DNA of 29,774 nt from a virus. Below the pieces are notes generated by a model. It was not told where the DNA came from. It worked only from the letters and a program-made list of their open reading frames with translations, and did not search any database. The stretch lies in IMG/VR virus record IMGVR_UViG_3300030012_000076, positions 1 to 29,774 of that record; one strand, 5' to 3'. Both the position numbers and the translations under genes were made by a program. Below, piece by piece: positions 14,857 to 21,105 of this stretch (positions are counted from its first letter, which is position 1; each line of letters starts with the position of its first letter).

Positions 14857-15507
14857 CTATACTATTGTTATATTTCCAACCATGCTGCTGTGAACAGTAC
14901 ACTGATATACTAACGAAGAATCACTAGGCTCGTGTGGCACGATAAACTGAGTTAGCCCAGCAGTGCTGTTATAGTTGTCCGTAACCCCTGTGGTAAAAGC
15001 AGAACCCCCAGAGGCTGTTCGTATCTGTAAAGGATGGCTGCTGACGTAGGAAGAATTATCAATTAAATATGTGTGGCCTTTGTAAAACGTAAAGTTAGGA
15101 TTATTGCCAGCAGTAGCTCCAGGGCCAGAGAATGTATAAGCGGAACCCGTAGCCGCTGTTGTTGTGTATTTAGTTATAGGACCACTAACTTCATCATTTA
15201 TTCGTATCCAAATCCCACCATGAGCAAAATACATGCCAGCGTTTGCGTGGACATGTGCAATTGCACCATGATAAGTTGATGCACTGGGCAAGTCAGTCAA
15301 AGCAGCGTAATAAAAAACAATTTTGTTTGCACCAGAGCTAACGTCAATAACACCGTTTGTATCAATGATATCAGTTAGTGTAGTGCCATTCCCCAACGCA
15401 TTGTAGATTTCGTTGAAGTTATCATTAATCTTATCTGCGCCGTCACGCAGAGTATCACCAGTGCCATCGTTTGCGGCAGAGCCAATTCCTACTGTTTGTT
15501 TTGCCAT
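14857..15507 (-). CDS. Virion protein with C-terminal cupredoxin-like domain
   Basis: 216 residues. The N-terminus (KQTVGIGSAANDGTGDTLRD, then GADKINDNFNEIYNALGNG) is the INDNFNEIY anchoring segment of many phage structural proteins. Residues about 112-216 resemble a cupredoxin: SAYTFSGPGA, NPNFTFYKGHTYLIDNS, SSHPLQIRT, FIVPHEPSDSSLVYQCTVHS and SMVGNITIV. The residues H158, C203, H206 and M209 give a full type-1 copper ligand set with C-x2-H-x2-M spacing, the spacing of amicyanin. Copper binding is inferred, not shown. Encoded between the two adaptor-like genes, so probably a virion component displayed near the neck or tail. Confidence 0.7.
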   Translation of the reverse strand: MAKQTVGIGSAANDGTGDTLRDGADKINDNFNEIYNALGNGTTLTDIIDTNGVIDVSSGANKIVFYYAALTDLPSASTYHGAIAHVHANAGMYFAHGGIWIRINDEVSGPITKYTTTAATGSAYTFSGPGATAGNNPNFTFYKGHTYLIDNSSYVSSHPLQIRTASGGSAFTTGVTDNYNSTAGLTQFIVPHEPSDSSLVYQCTVHSSMVGNITIV

Positions 15508-16086
15508 TTAGCCCTCGTCAAAAGTCTTAGTTGCCGAATCGAGTGTAACATTTGTCGCATCAAAGGTCGATGCTGTTGTTGCAGCGGCAGTCCCCGGCCC
15601 AGAGGTCGCATTGTCACCGCCGCCTCGTGCGTTACCGATTGTTGCTGTTTCACCTCCGGTAATGGTGATTGTATACGAATTAGCATCGACAACCGTGATT
15701 GTATACCCTGTAGCTTTTTCAAGACTAGCTTCTGAAAATCCATCAAACGCCTCCACTTTACGAAAAACAACAGCATCTGATGTGCTGCGACCATGAGAAG
15801 GTTCAAACACCGTGATTATCGGAGAACCCGGAGAACCAGATTGAAAAGCATTCTTTATCAAAAGTCTTTGACCAGCCACCTCTGTGCTTGTGTCTGGTCT
15901 GGGTTCAAAAAGTGCTTGTGGATCTGAGCCGGGGGATATGGGTTCTAACTGTGGGTGTTTTGGCTCGTACTCATCTGGGCCAACTTTAAGACCGTTCCAT
16001 TCCGTTATCATGTCAGCAAGACGATAACGAAACCCAGAACGGTCTGATATACCGTAAGCATATTTCCCAGATGCATATCTAGCCAT
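15508..16086 (-). CDS. Conserved virion structural protein (YGISDRSGFRYRL family)
   Basis: 192 residues. The N-terminal 55 residues (MARYASGKYAYGISDRSGFR, then YRLADMITEWNGLKVGPDEY and EPKHPQLEPI) are a highly conserved block that I recall in many marine phage contigs directly next to the adaptor gene. The rest is beta sequence: a PIITVFEPSHGRSTSDAVVF strand pair and YTITVVDANSYTITITG, a bacterial-Ig-like edge, then a Gly/Thr/Ala tail. No zinc or nuclease residues are arranged as a catalytic site. Probably a head-completion or tail structural part; function unproven. Confidence 0.65.
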   Translation of the reverse strand: MARYASGKYAYGISDRSGFRYRLADMITEWNGLKVGPDEYEPKHPQLEPISPGSDPQALFEPRPDTSTEVAGQRLLIKNAFQSGSPGSPIITVFEPSHGRSTSDAVVFRKVEAFDGFSEASLEKATGYTITVVDANSYTITITGGETATIGNARGGGDNATSGPGTAAATTASTFDATNVTLDSATKTFDEG

Positions 16087-16754
16087 TAGTTTACCCGAAG
16101 ATAAGAAATACTAGGCTGTAACTTCAACGGTACTCTATCTTCGTCCTCATCCGCTGCACGTTGGAACTCTTCTTCATACACAGACTTCAAAAGCTGCACC
16201 CGCTCTGGTGCTCTTTTGATTGACAGATAATACGCTAAACCTGCGACCATACAGGGCAAGAACCGAAATGGTGCATCGGTTGTGTTGGCTAGGGTGTCAA
16301 CGTCTTCTATGCGCTTCACATAGTAATACACAAGCGTATCGGTTGAGTTTTCTGGAGTAGACCACAAAGTAATCTGCGGAGCACTTTGTCTGTTGTAGTA
16401 ATACTGACTTGGCTTACCCTGTGTTGTTTTGTTTGGTATGCCAAGATACTCACCACGAGACATCCGAGTAAGTTCTTGATCCACACCGCTGCGTCGTAGT
16501 GAAACCTCAAGAAGATCTGTGTGGTTAGCGTCAAGCGTGTAAGTAGCCGTGCCTTGTGTCAAAGCTTGCGTTGCCTGCTTCACCGTCCACAAGTTGAGGC
16601 CACGATTGGCCCAGTCAGCAAACATCAGGTTCATAGAACGACGTGCTGTCTTGGCATCGTATCCGGTGCGAACCTCAAGTCCACACCGCTCATACGCCTC
16701 TTCAATTATCTCGGCTACGTCGAGGTCGAAGTCTGTTGAACCTGATGTTGCCAT
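16086..16754 (-). CDS. Head-tail adaptor, P22 gp4 / T7 gp11-like
   Basis: 222 residues. GSTDFDLDVAEIIEEAYERC, then GLEVRTGYDAKTARRSMNLM and FADWANRGLNLWTVKQAT are the N-terminal helices characteristic of adaptor proteins that form a ring under the portal. A beta hairpin follows (GTATYTLDANHTDLLEVSLR), then YYYNRQSAPQITLWSTPENS, LVYYYVKRIEDVDTL and a C-terminal helix block (APFRFLPCMVAGLAYYLSIK; EEEFQRAADEDEDR). The start is directly after the stop of the 48-residue gene (TAAATG). Function by family resemblance from memory; assignment to adaptor is more certain than the exact homologue. Confidence 0.75.
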   Translation of the reverse strand: MATSGSTDFDLDVAEIIEEAYERCGLEVRTGYDAKTARRSMNLMFADWANRGLNLWTVKQATQALTQGTATYTLDANHTDLLEVSLRRSGVDQELTRMSRGEYLGIPNKTTQGKPSQYYYNRQSAPQITLWSTPENSTDTLVYYYVKRIEDVDTLANTTDAPFRFLPCMVAGLAYYLSIKRAPERVQLLKSVYEEEFQRAADEDEDRVPLKLQPSISYLRVN

Positions 16755-16901
16755 TTACTTCTTAGCCGATCCGCCGCGCTTCATTCTCATAGGTTTTTTC
16801 ATCATGCTGCCGCCACCACGCATCGCTCTCATAGGCTTTTTAGCTGCACCACCACGCATCATTCTCATGGGTTTCTTTTTTCCACGCATCATTCCTGGCA
16901 T
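16755..16901 (-). CDS. 48-residue Met/Arg/Gly/Lys-repeat protein
   Basis: A short gene starting ATG at 16901 after AAGGAGATTATACG, one of the best Shine-Dalgarno sequences in the window. The product MPGMMRGKKKPMRMMRGGAA continues with KKPMRAMRGGGSMMKKPMRM and ends KRGGSAKK; it consists of three to four copies of KKPMRxMRGG and has no acidic residue. Its first 62 bases overlap the end of the 173-residue gene in another frame, and its stop touches the start of the adaptor gene. The strong ribosome site and operon fit argue that it is real. Nucleic-acid or portal-DNA contact is guesswork. Confidence 0.65.
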   Translation of the reverse strand: MPGMMRGKKKPMRMMRGGAAKKPMRAMRGGGSMMKKPMRMKRGGSAKK

Positions 16902-17361
16902 CGTATAATCTCCTTGCCGAACGCTCGGCTATTAGGTTGTCAAAGTCATCATCATCATAGTTGTCATAGTAACCTTTTTTCAGCAGCTTTGCACTTGCAT
17001 CATCAAGTTTTGACAACCGTTGTATAAACACCATAGTTATGTCGTGTTGAAACGACAATAGCCAGATGTTCATTCCTTTTTGCGCAAACCATTTGTTTAG
17101 TGCCATACATGAGACTTCAAGGTCTTCATACTCACAAAATGGTTCTTGCTGTGCCACAATGACAACCTGATGGTCGTCATTAAAACTATCAACCTCTTCA
17201 TTTACAACGTCCCAGAAGTTATCTTCTGTTTCGATTACCTTCACTTGGTTCTCGAACCAAGCTTTCTTTGCGTATGGACAGGGCCAGATATTGTTTAAAT
17301 CTGGGTCGGGAACACTAAGCTCCTCAACAATCCACTGTTCAAGCTCTTCCTTTACGTCCAT
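16840..17361 (-). CDS. Conserved hypothetical protein (CPYAKKAW motif)
   Basis: 173 residues, acidic. LEQWIVEELSVPDPDLNNIW then PCPYAKKAWFENQVKVIETE and DNFWDVVNEEVDSFNDDHQV form the N-terminal half; ALNKWFAQKGMNIWLLSFQH, then ITMVFIQRLSKLDDASAKLL and KKGYYDNYDDDDFDNLIAER the C-terminal half. I recall this CPxAxxAW...LxKxGYYxxY family in marine phage genomes, with no known function. Start at 17361 overlaps the previous gene by 23 bases. The last 20 residues are coded in the region shared with the 48-residue gene, so the exact C-terminus may not be conserved. Confidence 0.7.
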   Translation of the reverse strand: MDVKEELEQWIVEELSVPDPDLNNIWPCPYAKKAWFENQVKVIETEDNFWDVVNEEVDSFNDDHQVVIVAQQEPFCEYEDLEVSCMALNKWFAQKGMNIWLLSFQHDITMVFIQRLSKLDDASAKLLKKGYYDNYDDDDFDNLIAERSARRLYDARNDAWKKETHENDAWWCS

Positions 17362-17683
17362 TTCTTTTCGGCATATTCATTGCACCAGCTTCTAACTTGC
17401 GCGGTGAGCACATAAACTTACCTTTTTTGAAACCAGGAACGCCGCGACCTTTTAAAATATCTTTCTTTGTGACCTTGCCATCACCTGTTAAATCAGGAAA
17501 ACTTGCTGCACCGCCTGCTTTCTTAAACTCTTTCGGATTTCGTTTAACATAATCATCAACCTCCATGTCAATTTCACGAAGAATTTTTGAAATTTCATCG
17601 TGGTCTTTTCTTGTGGAGTATTTGTCTAAGCGCGGTCCAGACTTTAACTTAGATATAAGTTTATTTATTTTTGTGTTAGACAT
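17339..17683 (-). CDS. Small basic protein with EF-hand/dockerin-like calcium loop
   Basis: 114 residues. An N-terminal helical region (SKLKSGPRLDKYSTRKDHDE, then SKILREIDMEVDDYVKRNPK) is followed by FPDLTGDGKVTKKDILKGRG. Residues 64-75 read D-L-T-G-D-G-K-V-T-K-K-D, a 12-residue loop with calcium-ligand positions 1, 3, 5 and 12 occupied by D, T, D and D and the Gly at position 6, as in dockerin-type loops. The C-terminus is Lys/Arg-rich (VPGFKKGKFMCSPRKLEAGA). Start by TAATG overlap. I recall 'DLTGDGKVTxxDxLKGRGV' as a frequent marine phage motif; virion role and calcium binding are inferred. Confidence 0.7.
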   Translation of the reverse strand: MSNTKINKLISKLKSGPRLDKYSTRKDHDEISKILREIDMEVDDYVKRNPKEFKKAGGAASFPDLTGDGKVTKKDILKGRGVPGFKKGKFMCSPRKLEAGAMNMPKRNGRKGRA

Positions 17684-17961
17684 TACTTCTTCTTCCTTCT
17701 AAGTGATTTAACGCGACGTGGCTTACCAGCAGGCTGACCCAATCGCTTCTTCTGTGCTATTCTACTACGTTTTTCTGTAGCCGTCATCTCTTTGGATGTT
17801 TTGGGTGTCTTGCTAGAAATCCTCTTAGTGGGGCGACAATATGGAGTACCCCGTTTTTCACCTTTGCGTCTGCCACACGCTTTCCCCGTGCGCTGATCCT
17901 TCCAGTCTTCTTTGAACCACCGTTTGAGAGCAAGACCAGCTTTTGTTTTTCTAACAGCCAT
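17683..17961 (-). CDS. Small basic CGR...YCRP protein (DUF5872-like)
   Basis: 92 residues, very rich in Lys and Arg. Residues 9-46, GLALKRWFKEDWKDQRTGKA, CGRRKGEKRGTPYCRPTKRI and SSKTPKT, match a small family (W-F-K-E-x-W-x-D...CGR...P-x-CRP-x-K-R-x-S-x-K-T-P) also present in giant algal viruses; the number DUF5872 is from memory. The C-terminal 40 residues are almost entirely basic (EKRSRIAQKKRLGQPAGKPR). C29 and C42 could hold a metal or cap a fold. Likely a nucleic-acid-binding or virion protein by composition; not a recognised enzyme. Confidence 0.7.
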   Translation of the reverse strand: MAVRKTKAGLALKRWFKEDWKDQRTGKACGRRKGEKRGTPYCRPTKRISSKTPKTSKEMTATEKRSRIAQKKRLGQPAGKPRRVKSLRRKKK

Positions 17962-17971
17962 ATTCTTCCCA

Positions 17972-18415
17972 TCAGCCCCTAATACTTACAACTATAAATA
18001 TTCCTAATCCAACTAACATAGCAATTATAACAGACACTAAAGTCCATTCCATAACTGCTTCTATCAAACGCTCCCGTTTTCTTTTCTTTGCCTGTCGTTC
18101 TTTTCGTAAATCACCTTGTACTTTTAATACATCTCTCCAAGCATTAAACCCGTAGTTAGCAACCAAGAAGTTACGAAGCTCTGCTTCCATCTTTTCTGCC
18201 TTCTTTTTTGCAGCGTAGGTGTGTAAAGCTTCTTCTTCTACACTACCAAACCGCCTACCCTTTGCCTTCTCATGCCCCTCTTTAATTTGGCCTATGGCAC
18301 CCATAAGTTTACCAATGTCTTTTGACATTGATGTTACTTCTTTGCCGAGGGCGAATCCTTTTTTAATCGCCTGATATGAAGTTGTGGCGGTGGCGATTAA
18401 TGTAACAGGATCCAT
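17972..18415 (-). CDS. Tail-anchored helical membrane protein, conserved hypothetical
   Basis: 147 residues. MDPVTLIATATTSYQAIKKG then FALGKEVTSMSKDIGKLMGA and IGQIKEGHEKAKG are amphipathic helices; VEEEALHTYAAKKKAEKMEA, then LRNFLVANYGFNAWRDVLKV and QGDLRKERQAKKRKRERL form a long charged helix; residues 122-144 (MEWTLVSVIIAMLVGLGIFI) are a single C-terminal membrane segment. Topology with most of the protein cytoplasmic resembles proteins I recall near head genes of marine phages (GSVEEEAxxTYAAKKKAExM). Function unknown; a lysis or membrane-remodelling role is possible. Confidence 0.7.
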   Translation of the reverse strand: MDPVTLIATATTSYQAIKKGFALGKEVTSMSKDIGKLMGAIGQIKEGHEKAKGRRFGSVEEEALHTYAAKKKAEKMEAELRNFLVANYGFNAWRDVLKVQGDLRKERQAKKRKRERLIEAVMEWTLVSVIIAMLVGLGIFIVVSIRG

Positions 18416-18688
18416 CTACGACTGCGTTACCGCCCCCTTTGTTCTTTTACGTCTACGATTCATCACAGCACCACATCCACGCGCCACTGCTGTCCCTCTG
18501 ACGGCTTTTCCTCTGAAGGCGCGCTTGGGCTTCTGGTCGTGTATGCCACCATCGGCTTTCTTTGCTGAGTTTCCCCAATTGGAAGCACCGACTTTTCTGC
18601 ACTTGGCGATGGCCCCGCTTGCGTACGCCGACGGGAAAACCTTATATCTTGCCTTAACCTTGTGATAGCATGCATCTTTCTTACTCAT
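18416..18688 (-). CDS. Small basic protein (KDACYHKVKARYKVFPSAYASG family)
   Basis: 90 residues. KDACYHKVKARYKVFPSAYA then SGAIAKCRKVGASNWGN is a conserved motif I recall in many phage and giant-virus small proteins; Cys7 and Cys29 flank it and may pair or bind metal. The C-terminal 45 residues are basic with AFRGKAVRGTAVARGCGAVM then NRRRKRTKG, the RGCGAV end also being characteristic. The ATG overlaps the previous stop as ATGA. No enzyme motif. Binding to nucleic acid is suggested only by charge. Confidence 0.7.
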   Translation of the reverse strand: MSKKDACYHKVKARYKVFPSAYASGAIAKCRKVGASNWGNSAKKADGGIHDQKPKRAFRGKAVRGTAVARGCGAVMNRRRKRTKGAVTQS

Positions 18689-18837
18689 TTCTTTTTCTTC
18701 CTACCTGCACAATGTGCTCTTTCGCTAAACCCACGCGGACGCTTACAGTTTATTTTTGCCTTACGTTTCTTACTCCACTTGCGTTTTTGCGGTGGTTTGG
18801 ATATCTGGCTTGCGAGTGACCCACGCGAGATTGCCAT
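18685..18837 (-). CDS. 50-residue basic protein ending RPRGFSERAHCAGRKKKK
   Basis: Starts MAISRGSLASQISKPPQKRK at 18837 after AGGAAAGGG, the better of two candidate starts (the other, at 18876, lies deeper inside the upstream gene). Residues 20-50 are nearly all Lys/Arg with INCKRPRGFSERAHCAGRKK: C-x11-C around RP. I recall the C-terminal 'CxRPxGFSxRAHCxGRKKK' as a recurring marine-phage signature. It overlaps the gene upstream by 68 bases in another frame and the gene downstream by ATGA. Real-gene status is supported by that signature and the ribosome site. Confidence 0.65.
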   Translation of the reverse strand: MAISRGSLASQISKPPQKRKWSKKRKAKINCKRPRGFSERAHCAGRKKKK

Positions 18838-19015
18838 CGTTGACCCTTTCCTGTAAGTAATAGTCCCAAAGTTCACCCAGCATTTTATGGTTTTGATCTA
18901 CCTTAACTGCTATAACAGCAGTCTCGGTCTTCAAATCAACCACAGTAAAGGCTATCCAGCCTATAAACCCTAGCGTTGCACCGCCGATAAGACTATTCAC
19001 GTTTAACACTTCCAT
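18770..19015 (-). CDS. Small single-pass membrane protein
   Basis: 81 residues. Residues 8-27 (SLIGGATLGFIGWIAFTVVD) form one membrane segment, followed by a helical region LKTETAVIAVKVDQNHKMLG with heptad-like spacing and ELWDYYLQERVNDGNLA. The arrangement short N-terminus, TM, coiled coil resembles other small phage membrane proteins but no named family is assigned. It starts within the last codons of the preceding gene (13-base overlap), and its 3' third overlaps the 50-residue basic gene, so two frames are coding there. Confidence 0.6.
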   Translation of the reverse strand: MEVLNVNSLIGGATLGFIGWIAFTVVDLKTETAVIAVKVDQNHKMLGELWDYYLQERVNDGNLAWVTRKPDIQTTAKTQVE

Positions 19016-19287
19016 CTCCGTCTCGCTTGCCTCAATCTGCTGTTCGGATCTTTGGCTGCTTTTGGAAATTTTTTCATTTGACCAGCACTTCTAGCGCAGA
19101 AAGACTTACGTCTCTTAGCGTCCTTGCTACCCTTTTTAACTTTACCTGTGACGGCTGTCTTCAACTTAGAACCAGGATTGGCGCGACGGTACGCCGCCAC
19201 GCCAGCCTTAGTCATGCCTGCCCCTGCTTTCGTTGGACGAAAGTTTTTCTTATTACGGGGCGGCATCTTACTTTTTTTACGAGCCAT
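19003..19287 (-). CDS. Small Lys/Arg-rich protein, DUF6321-like
   Basis: 94 residues from the ATG at 19287 (MARKKSKMPPRNKKNFRPTK); a TTG four codons earlier is less likely because it lies two bases from the upstream stop. AGAGMTKAGVAAYRRANPGS then KLKTAVTGKVKKGSKDAKRR, KSFCARSAGQMKKF and KAAKDPNSRLRQARRRWKC match the G-x-T-x-AG...R-x-x-PG-x-KL-x-TAVTG...RRKSFCARS-x-G...DPNS...RWKC pattern that I recall as DUF6321. Cys residues in SFCARS and at the C-terminus (RWKC) are conserved features of it. Function unknown; strongly basic. Confidence 0.75.
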   Translation of the reverse strand: MARKKSKMPPRNKKNFRPTKAGAGMTKAGVAAYRRANPGSKLKTAVTGKVKKGSKDAKRRKSFCARSAGQMKKFPKAAKDPNSRLRQARRRWKC

Positions 19288-19291
19288 AGGA

Positions 19292-19567
19292 CTACCCAAA
19301 GAAAGCAGTTATCGCGTCTACGTTTGTCAATGTAACATGACACCCATCATCAAATATTATTCCGTGGTCGGGAATAGTAATCTGAGTGTCGTCACCCGCT
19401 ACAAATGTCATGGTTAAAAGCGTTGTGCCACCAGAACCACCAGTTTTGAAAACTGCCGCAGGAGACCCACTCCCAGCAGAACGAACCACAAAAGCTTTTA
19501 AGCGGGTTCGACCACCAAGCAATGTGCCTGTGGCTGTAGCAGTTTTTGCTGTAATAGAAGCAGCCAT
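19292..19567 (-). CDS. Small beta-rich structural protein
   Basis: 91 residues: ITAKTATATGTLLGGRTRLK then AFVVRSAGSGSPAAVFKTGG and SGGTTLLTMTFVAGDDTQIT with IPDHGIIFDDGCHVTLTNVD. The G-R-T-R-L-K...IPDxGIxFxDGxxVTLTNVxxxTxFFG pattern is one I recall as a frequent small protein beside capsid genes of marine phages. Strand alternation suggests a compact beta sandwich. It follows the 160-residue structural gene by 12 bases. Probably a virion component; copy number and site unknown. Confidence 0.65.
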   Translation of the reverse strand: MAASITAKTATATGTLLGGRTRLKAFVVRSAGSGSPAAVFKTGGSGGTTLLTMTFVAGDDTQITIPDHGIIFDDGCHVTLTNVDAITAFFG

Positions 19568-19579
19568 ATCAGCCTCCTA

Positions 19580-20062
19580 TTAAGCAGTTGGTGAATCGGA
19601 AGCAATACCAAAGAACTTCAGAGCAACAACGCCACCAGCACCTGCTGTACCAGAAATTACAACTTCAACTTCGTCAGCAGTCTCTGTAGCAGCGGTTGTT
19701 GTTCCACCAGACATGCCAAGCACACCGTTACAAGGGAAGAACCCTTTAAATCCTGTTGAGTTAATAGCAACAGAGATGCCGTCTACAAAGCCATCTGTGT
19801 CAGCGTCTGTACCAATATCAACCAAATTTACGTTGTTAGCCGCAGCACTTGTTACTGTGACGGCAACGCCCATAGGAATGAAGTTGGACGGAATACCAAT
19901 AGATGATTCTTTGTGATCTGTACCAGATGCAGCAATTGTAATTGAAGTGCTGTAGGTAGACAAAGTCATTTCATTGGTAAGAGCACCAGTTGTGGAGTTC
20001 TTGATGATTGTCTTGAATCCGTTTTCTGAACGGACGGGACCGTTGAAAGTAGTATTAGCCAA
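19580..20062 (-). CDS. Virion structural protein (TFNGPVRSENGF family)
   Basis: 160 residues starting from a TTG at 20062, supported by AGGAGATAAAA just upstream and by the conserved MANTTFNGPVRSENGFKTII start. The remainder is beta-rich (TSITIAASGTDHKESSIGIP, MGVAVTVTSAAANNVNLVDI, GISVAINSTGFKGFF, EVEVVISGTAGAGGVVALKF). I recall the TFNGPVRSxNGF family next to capsid genes; it may be a decoration protein. It is the first gene after the capsid terminator, so it may be expressed from its own promoter or by read-through. Confidence 0.7.
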   Translation of the reverse strand: MANTTFNGPVRSENGFKTIIKNSTTGALTNEMTLSTYSTSITIAASGTDHKESSIGIPSNFIPMGVAVTVTSAAANNVNLVDIGTDADTDGFVDGISVAINSTGFKGFFPCNGVLGMSGGTTTAATETADEVEVVISGTAGAGGVVALKFFGIASDSPTA

Positions 20063-20119
20063 TTTTATCTCCTGTCTCGGCTAGTGTCAGCCACACCATG
20101 CGGCTGTCAGGGATACCTA

Positions 20120-20146
20120 AGTATACAATAAAAAAGGGCGAGTGAA
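20120..20146 (-). promoter_or_regulatory. Weak candidate sigma70-type promoter after the terminator
   Basis: On the minus strand TATACT (20125-20120) is preceded at 15 bases by TTCACT (20146-20141), the latter inside the terminator loop. The -10 is good, the -35 and spacing poor. An imperfect stem TGTCAGCC/GGCTGTCA (20085-20109) lies between it and the TTG start of the next gene. Genes beyond the terminator need some way to be expressed; this is one possibility. Confidence 0.25.
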
Positions 20147-20158
20147 TACCCGCCCTTT
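20127..20158 (-). terminator. Intrinsic terminator after the major capsid gene
   Basis: Minus strand: AAAGGGCG, a ten-base loop, CGCCCTTT, then TTTT and ATT. The stem of eight perfect pairs followed by a T run of six lies 20 bases beyond the capsid stop codon, in the only intergenic gap above 100 bases in the window. It is correctly oriented for the capsid transcript, and probably lets capsid mRNA accumulate above the downstream genes by partial termination. Confidence 0.85.
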
Positions 20159-20177
20159 GAAAAAGATGTTTCTAACT

Positions 20178-21092
20178 TTACGCTGCGCCGGGTGAACCGA
20201 ACAAGCAACGTGGGTCAGAGAAGCCAAAGCTGTAACGCTCACGAGCTTTGAAGCGCATGTTACCAGTGTCGAAATCTGGGTCCATTGCTGTTGACAGTGC
20301 AGTACGCTCAAAGTGCTTGAGGCCATTTGGTGCATCTGTCTTGATGAAGAACGCATCAGTGTCTGTCAGGTAGTCGTTGACTACATAACCTTCAGGCAGC
20401 ATGCCCATTGACTTGAGTGCGTTTACATCATTGTCTGCTGTACCTACACGAAGGTTGGAGACAAGCAGACGTTCTGCAACGAACTGAAGCTGACGTGGAA
20501 TAATTAGCTTCATACCGCGAAGAGCGATAATCAGGCCACGCTCATCAACGAAACCAGCGATGTTGATCAGAGCGTCTTCCAAAGAAGTTTCGTTCAAATC
20601 AGCAGCAGTTGACGGTTCGTTGGCAAATGTGCCACCTGATGTCAGCGGGTGAGATGCGTCACACAGAGCAACACCGTCACCACCAGCAGATGCGCCAGCA
20701 GTAAATGCGTTGTTCAGGATAGCCGCAGCTTTAACCTGCTTGGTGTGTGCCATAGAACGTGCAAGTGCACGAGTATAGCGTGAAGCCAGACGATCGTACA
20801 GATTGTCTTCCACAGCTTCTTCAGTGATTGAGAAGGCCATTGCCACTGTCTCGTGGTTGTAACGAGCAGTGTATGCTTCATTTGCATCATCAAATGATAC
20901 GCCTGTACCTTCATTTTTCACGGGAGCCGCGCCGAAGCCTGACAGCATTACCTCTTCTTCAAACGCCCGGTCGGATGACTCGGTGTCAAAGATTTCAGAA
21001 TGCTGACCTTCGTAGCGACCATATTCCATGCCGAACAGAGCGTTAAGACCAGGCTCTAGTTCTTTGGCGAGTTGTGCTCTAGAAATAGCCAT
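20178..21092 (-). CDS. Major capsid protein, HK97 fold, Mu gpT-like
   Basis: 304 residues. MAISRAQLAKELEPGLNALF is the usual N-arm; SSDRAFEEEVMLSGFGAAPV then KNEGTGVSFDDANEAYTARY and NHETVAMAFSITEEAVEDNL match the E-loop/spine region; RYTRALARSMAHTKQVKAAA ILNNAF, CDASHPLTSGG, LEDALINIAGFVDERGLIIA, MKLIIPRQLQFVAERLL form the P-domain and A-domain of the Mu-like major head subunit (gpT) family. Length fits that family without a cleaved delta domain, in line with the separate scaffold gene upstream. Followed by the terminator. Forms the icosahedral shell. Confidence 0.85.
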   Translation of the reverse strand: MAISRAQLAKELEPGLNALFGMEYGRYEGQHSEIFDTESSDRAFEEEVMLSGFGAAPVKNEGTGVSFDDANEAYTARYNHETVAMAFSITEEAVEDNLYDRLASRYTRALARSMAHTKQVKAAAILNNAFTAGASAGGDGVALCDASHPLTSGGTFANEPSTAADLNETSLEDALINIAGFVDERGLIIALRGMKLIIPRQLQFVAERLLVSNLRVGTADNDVNALKSMGMLPEGYVVNDYLTDTDAFFIKTDAPNGLKHFERTALSTAMDPDFDTGNMRFKARERYSFGFSDPRCLFGSPGAA

Positions 21093-21105
21093 TACCTACA
21101 CTCCC

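Noticed and set aside
16840-16901. Idea that the 173-residue gene is truncated before the 48-residue gene
   Set aside because: The acidic frame is continuous to its stop and the overlap is simply dual coding; no frameshift is needed to explain it.
20085-20109. Second terminator before the TTG start
   Set aside because: Stem has a central mismatch and no T run on either strand; at most a weak regulatory hairpin.
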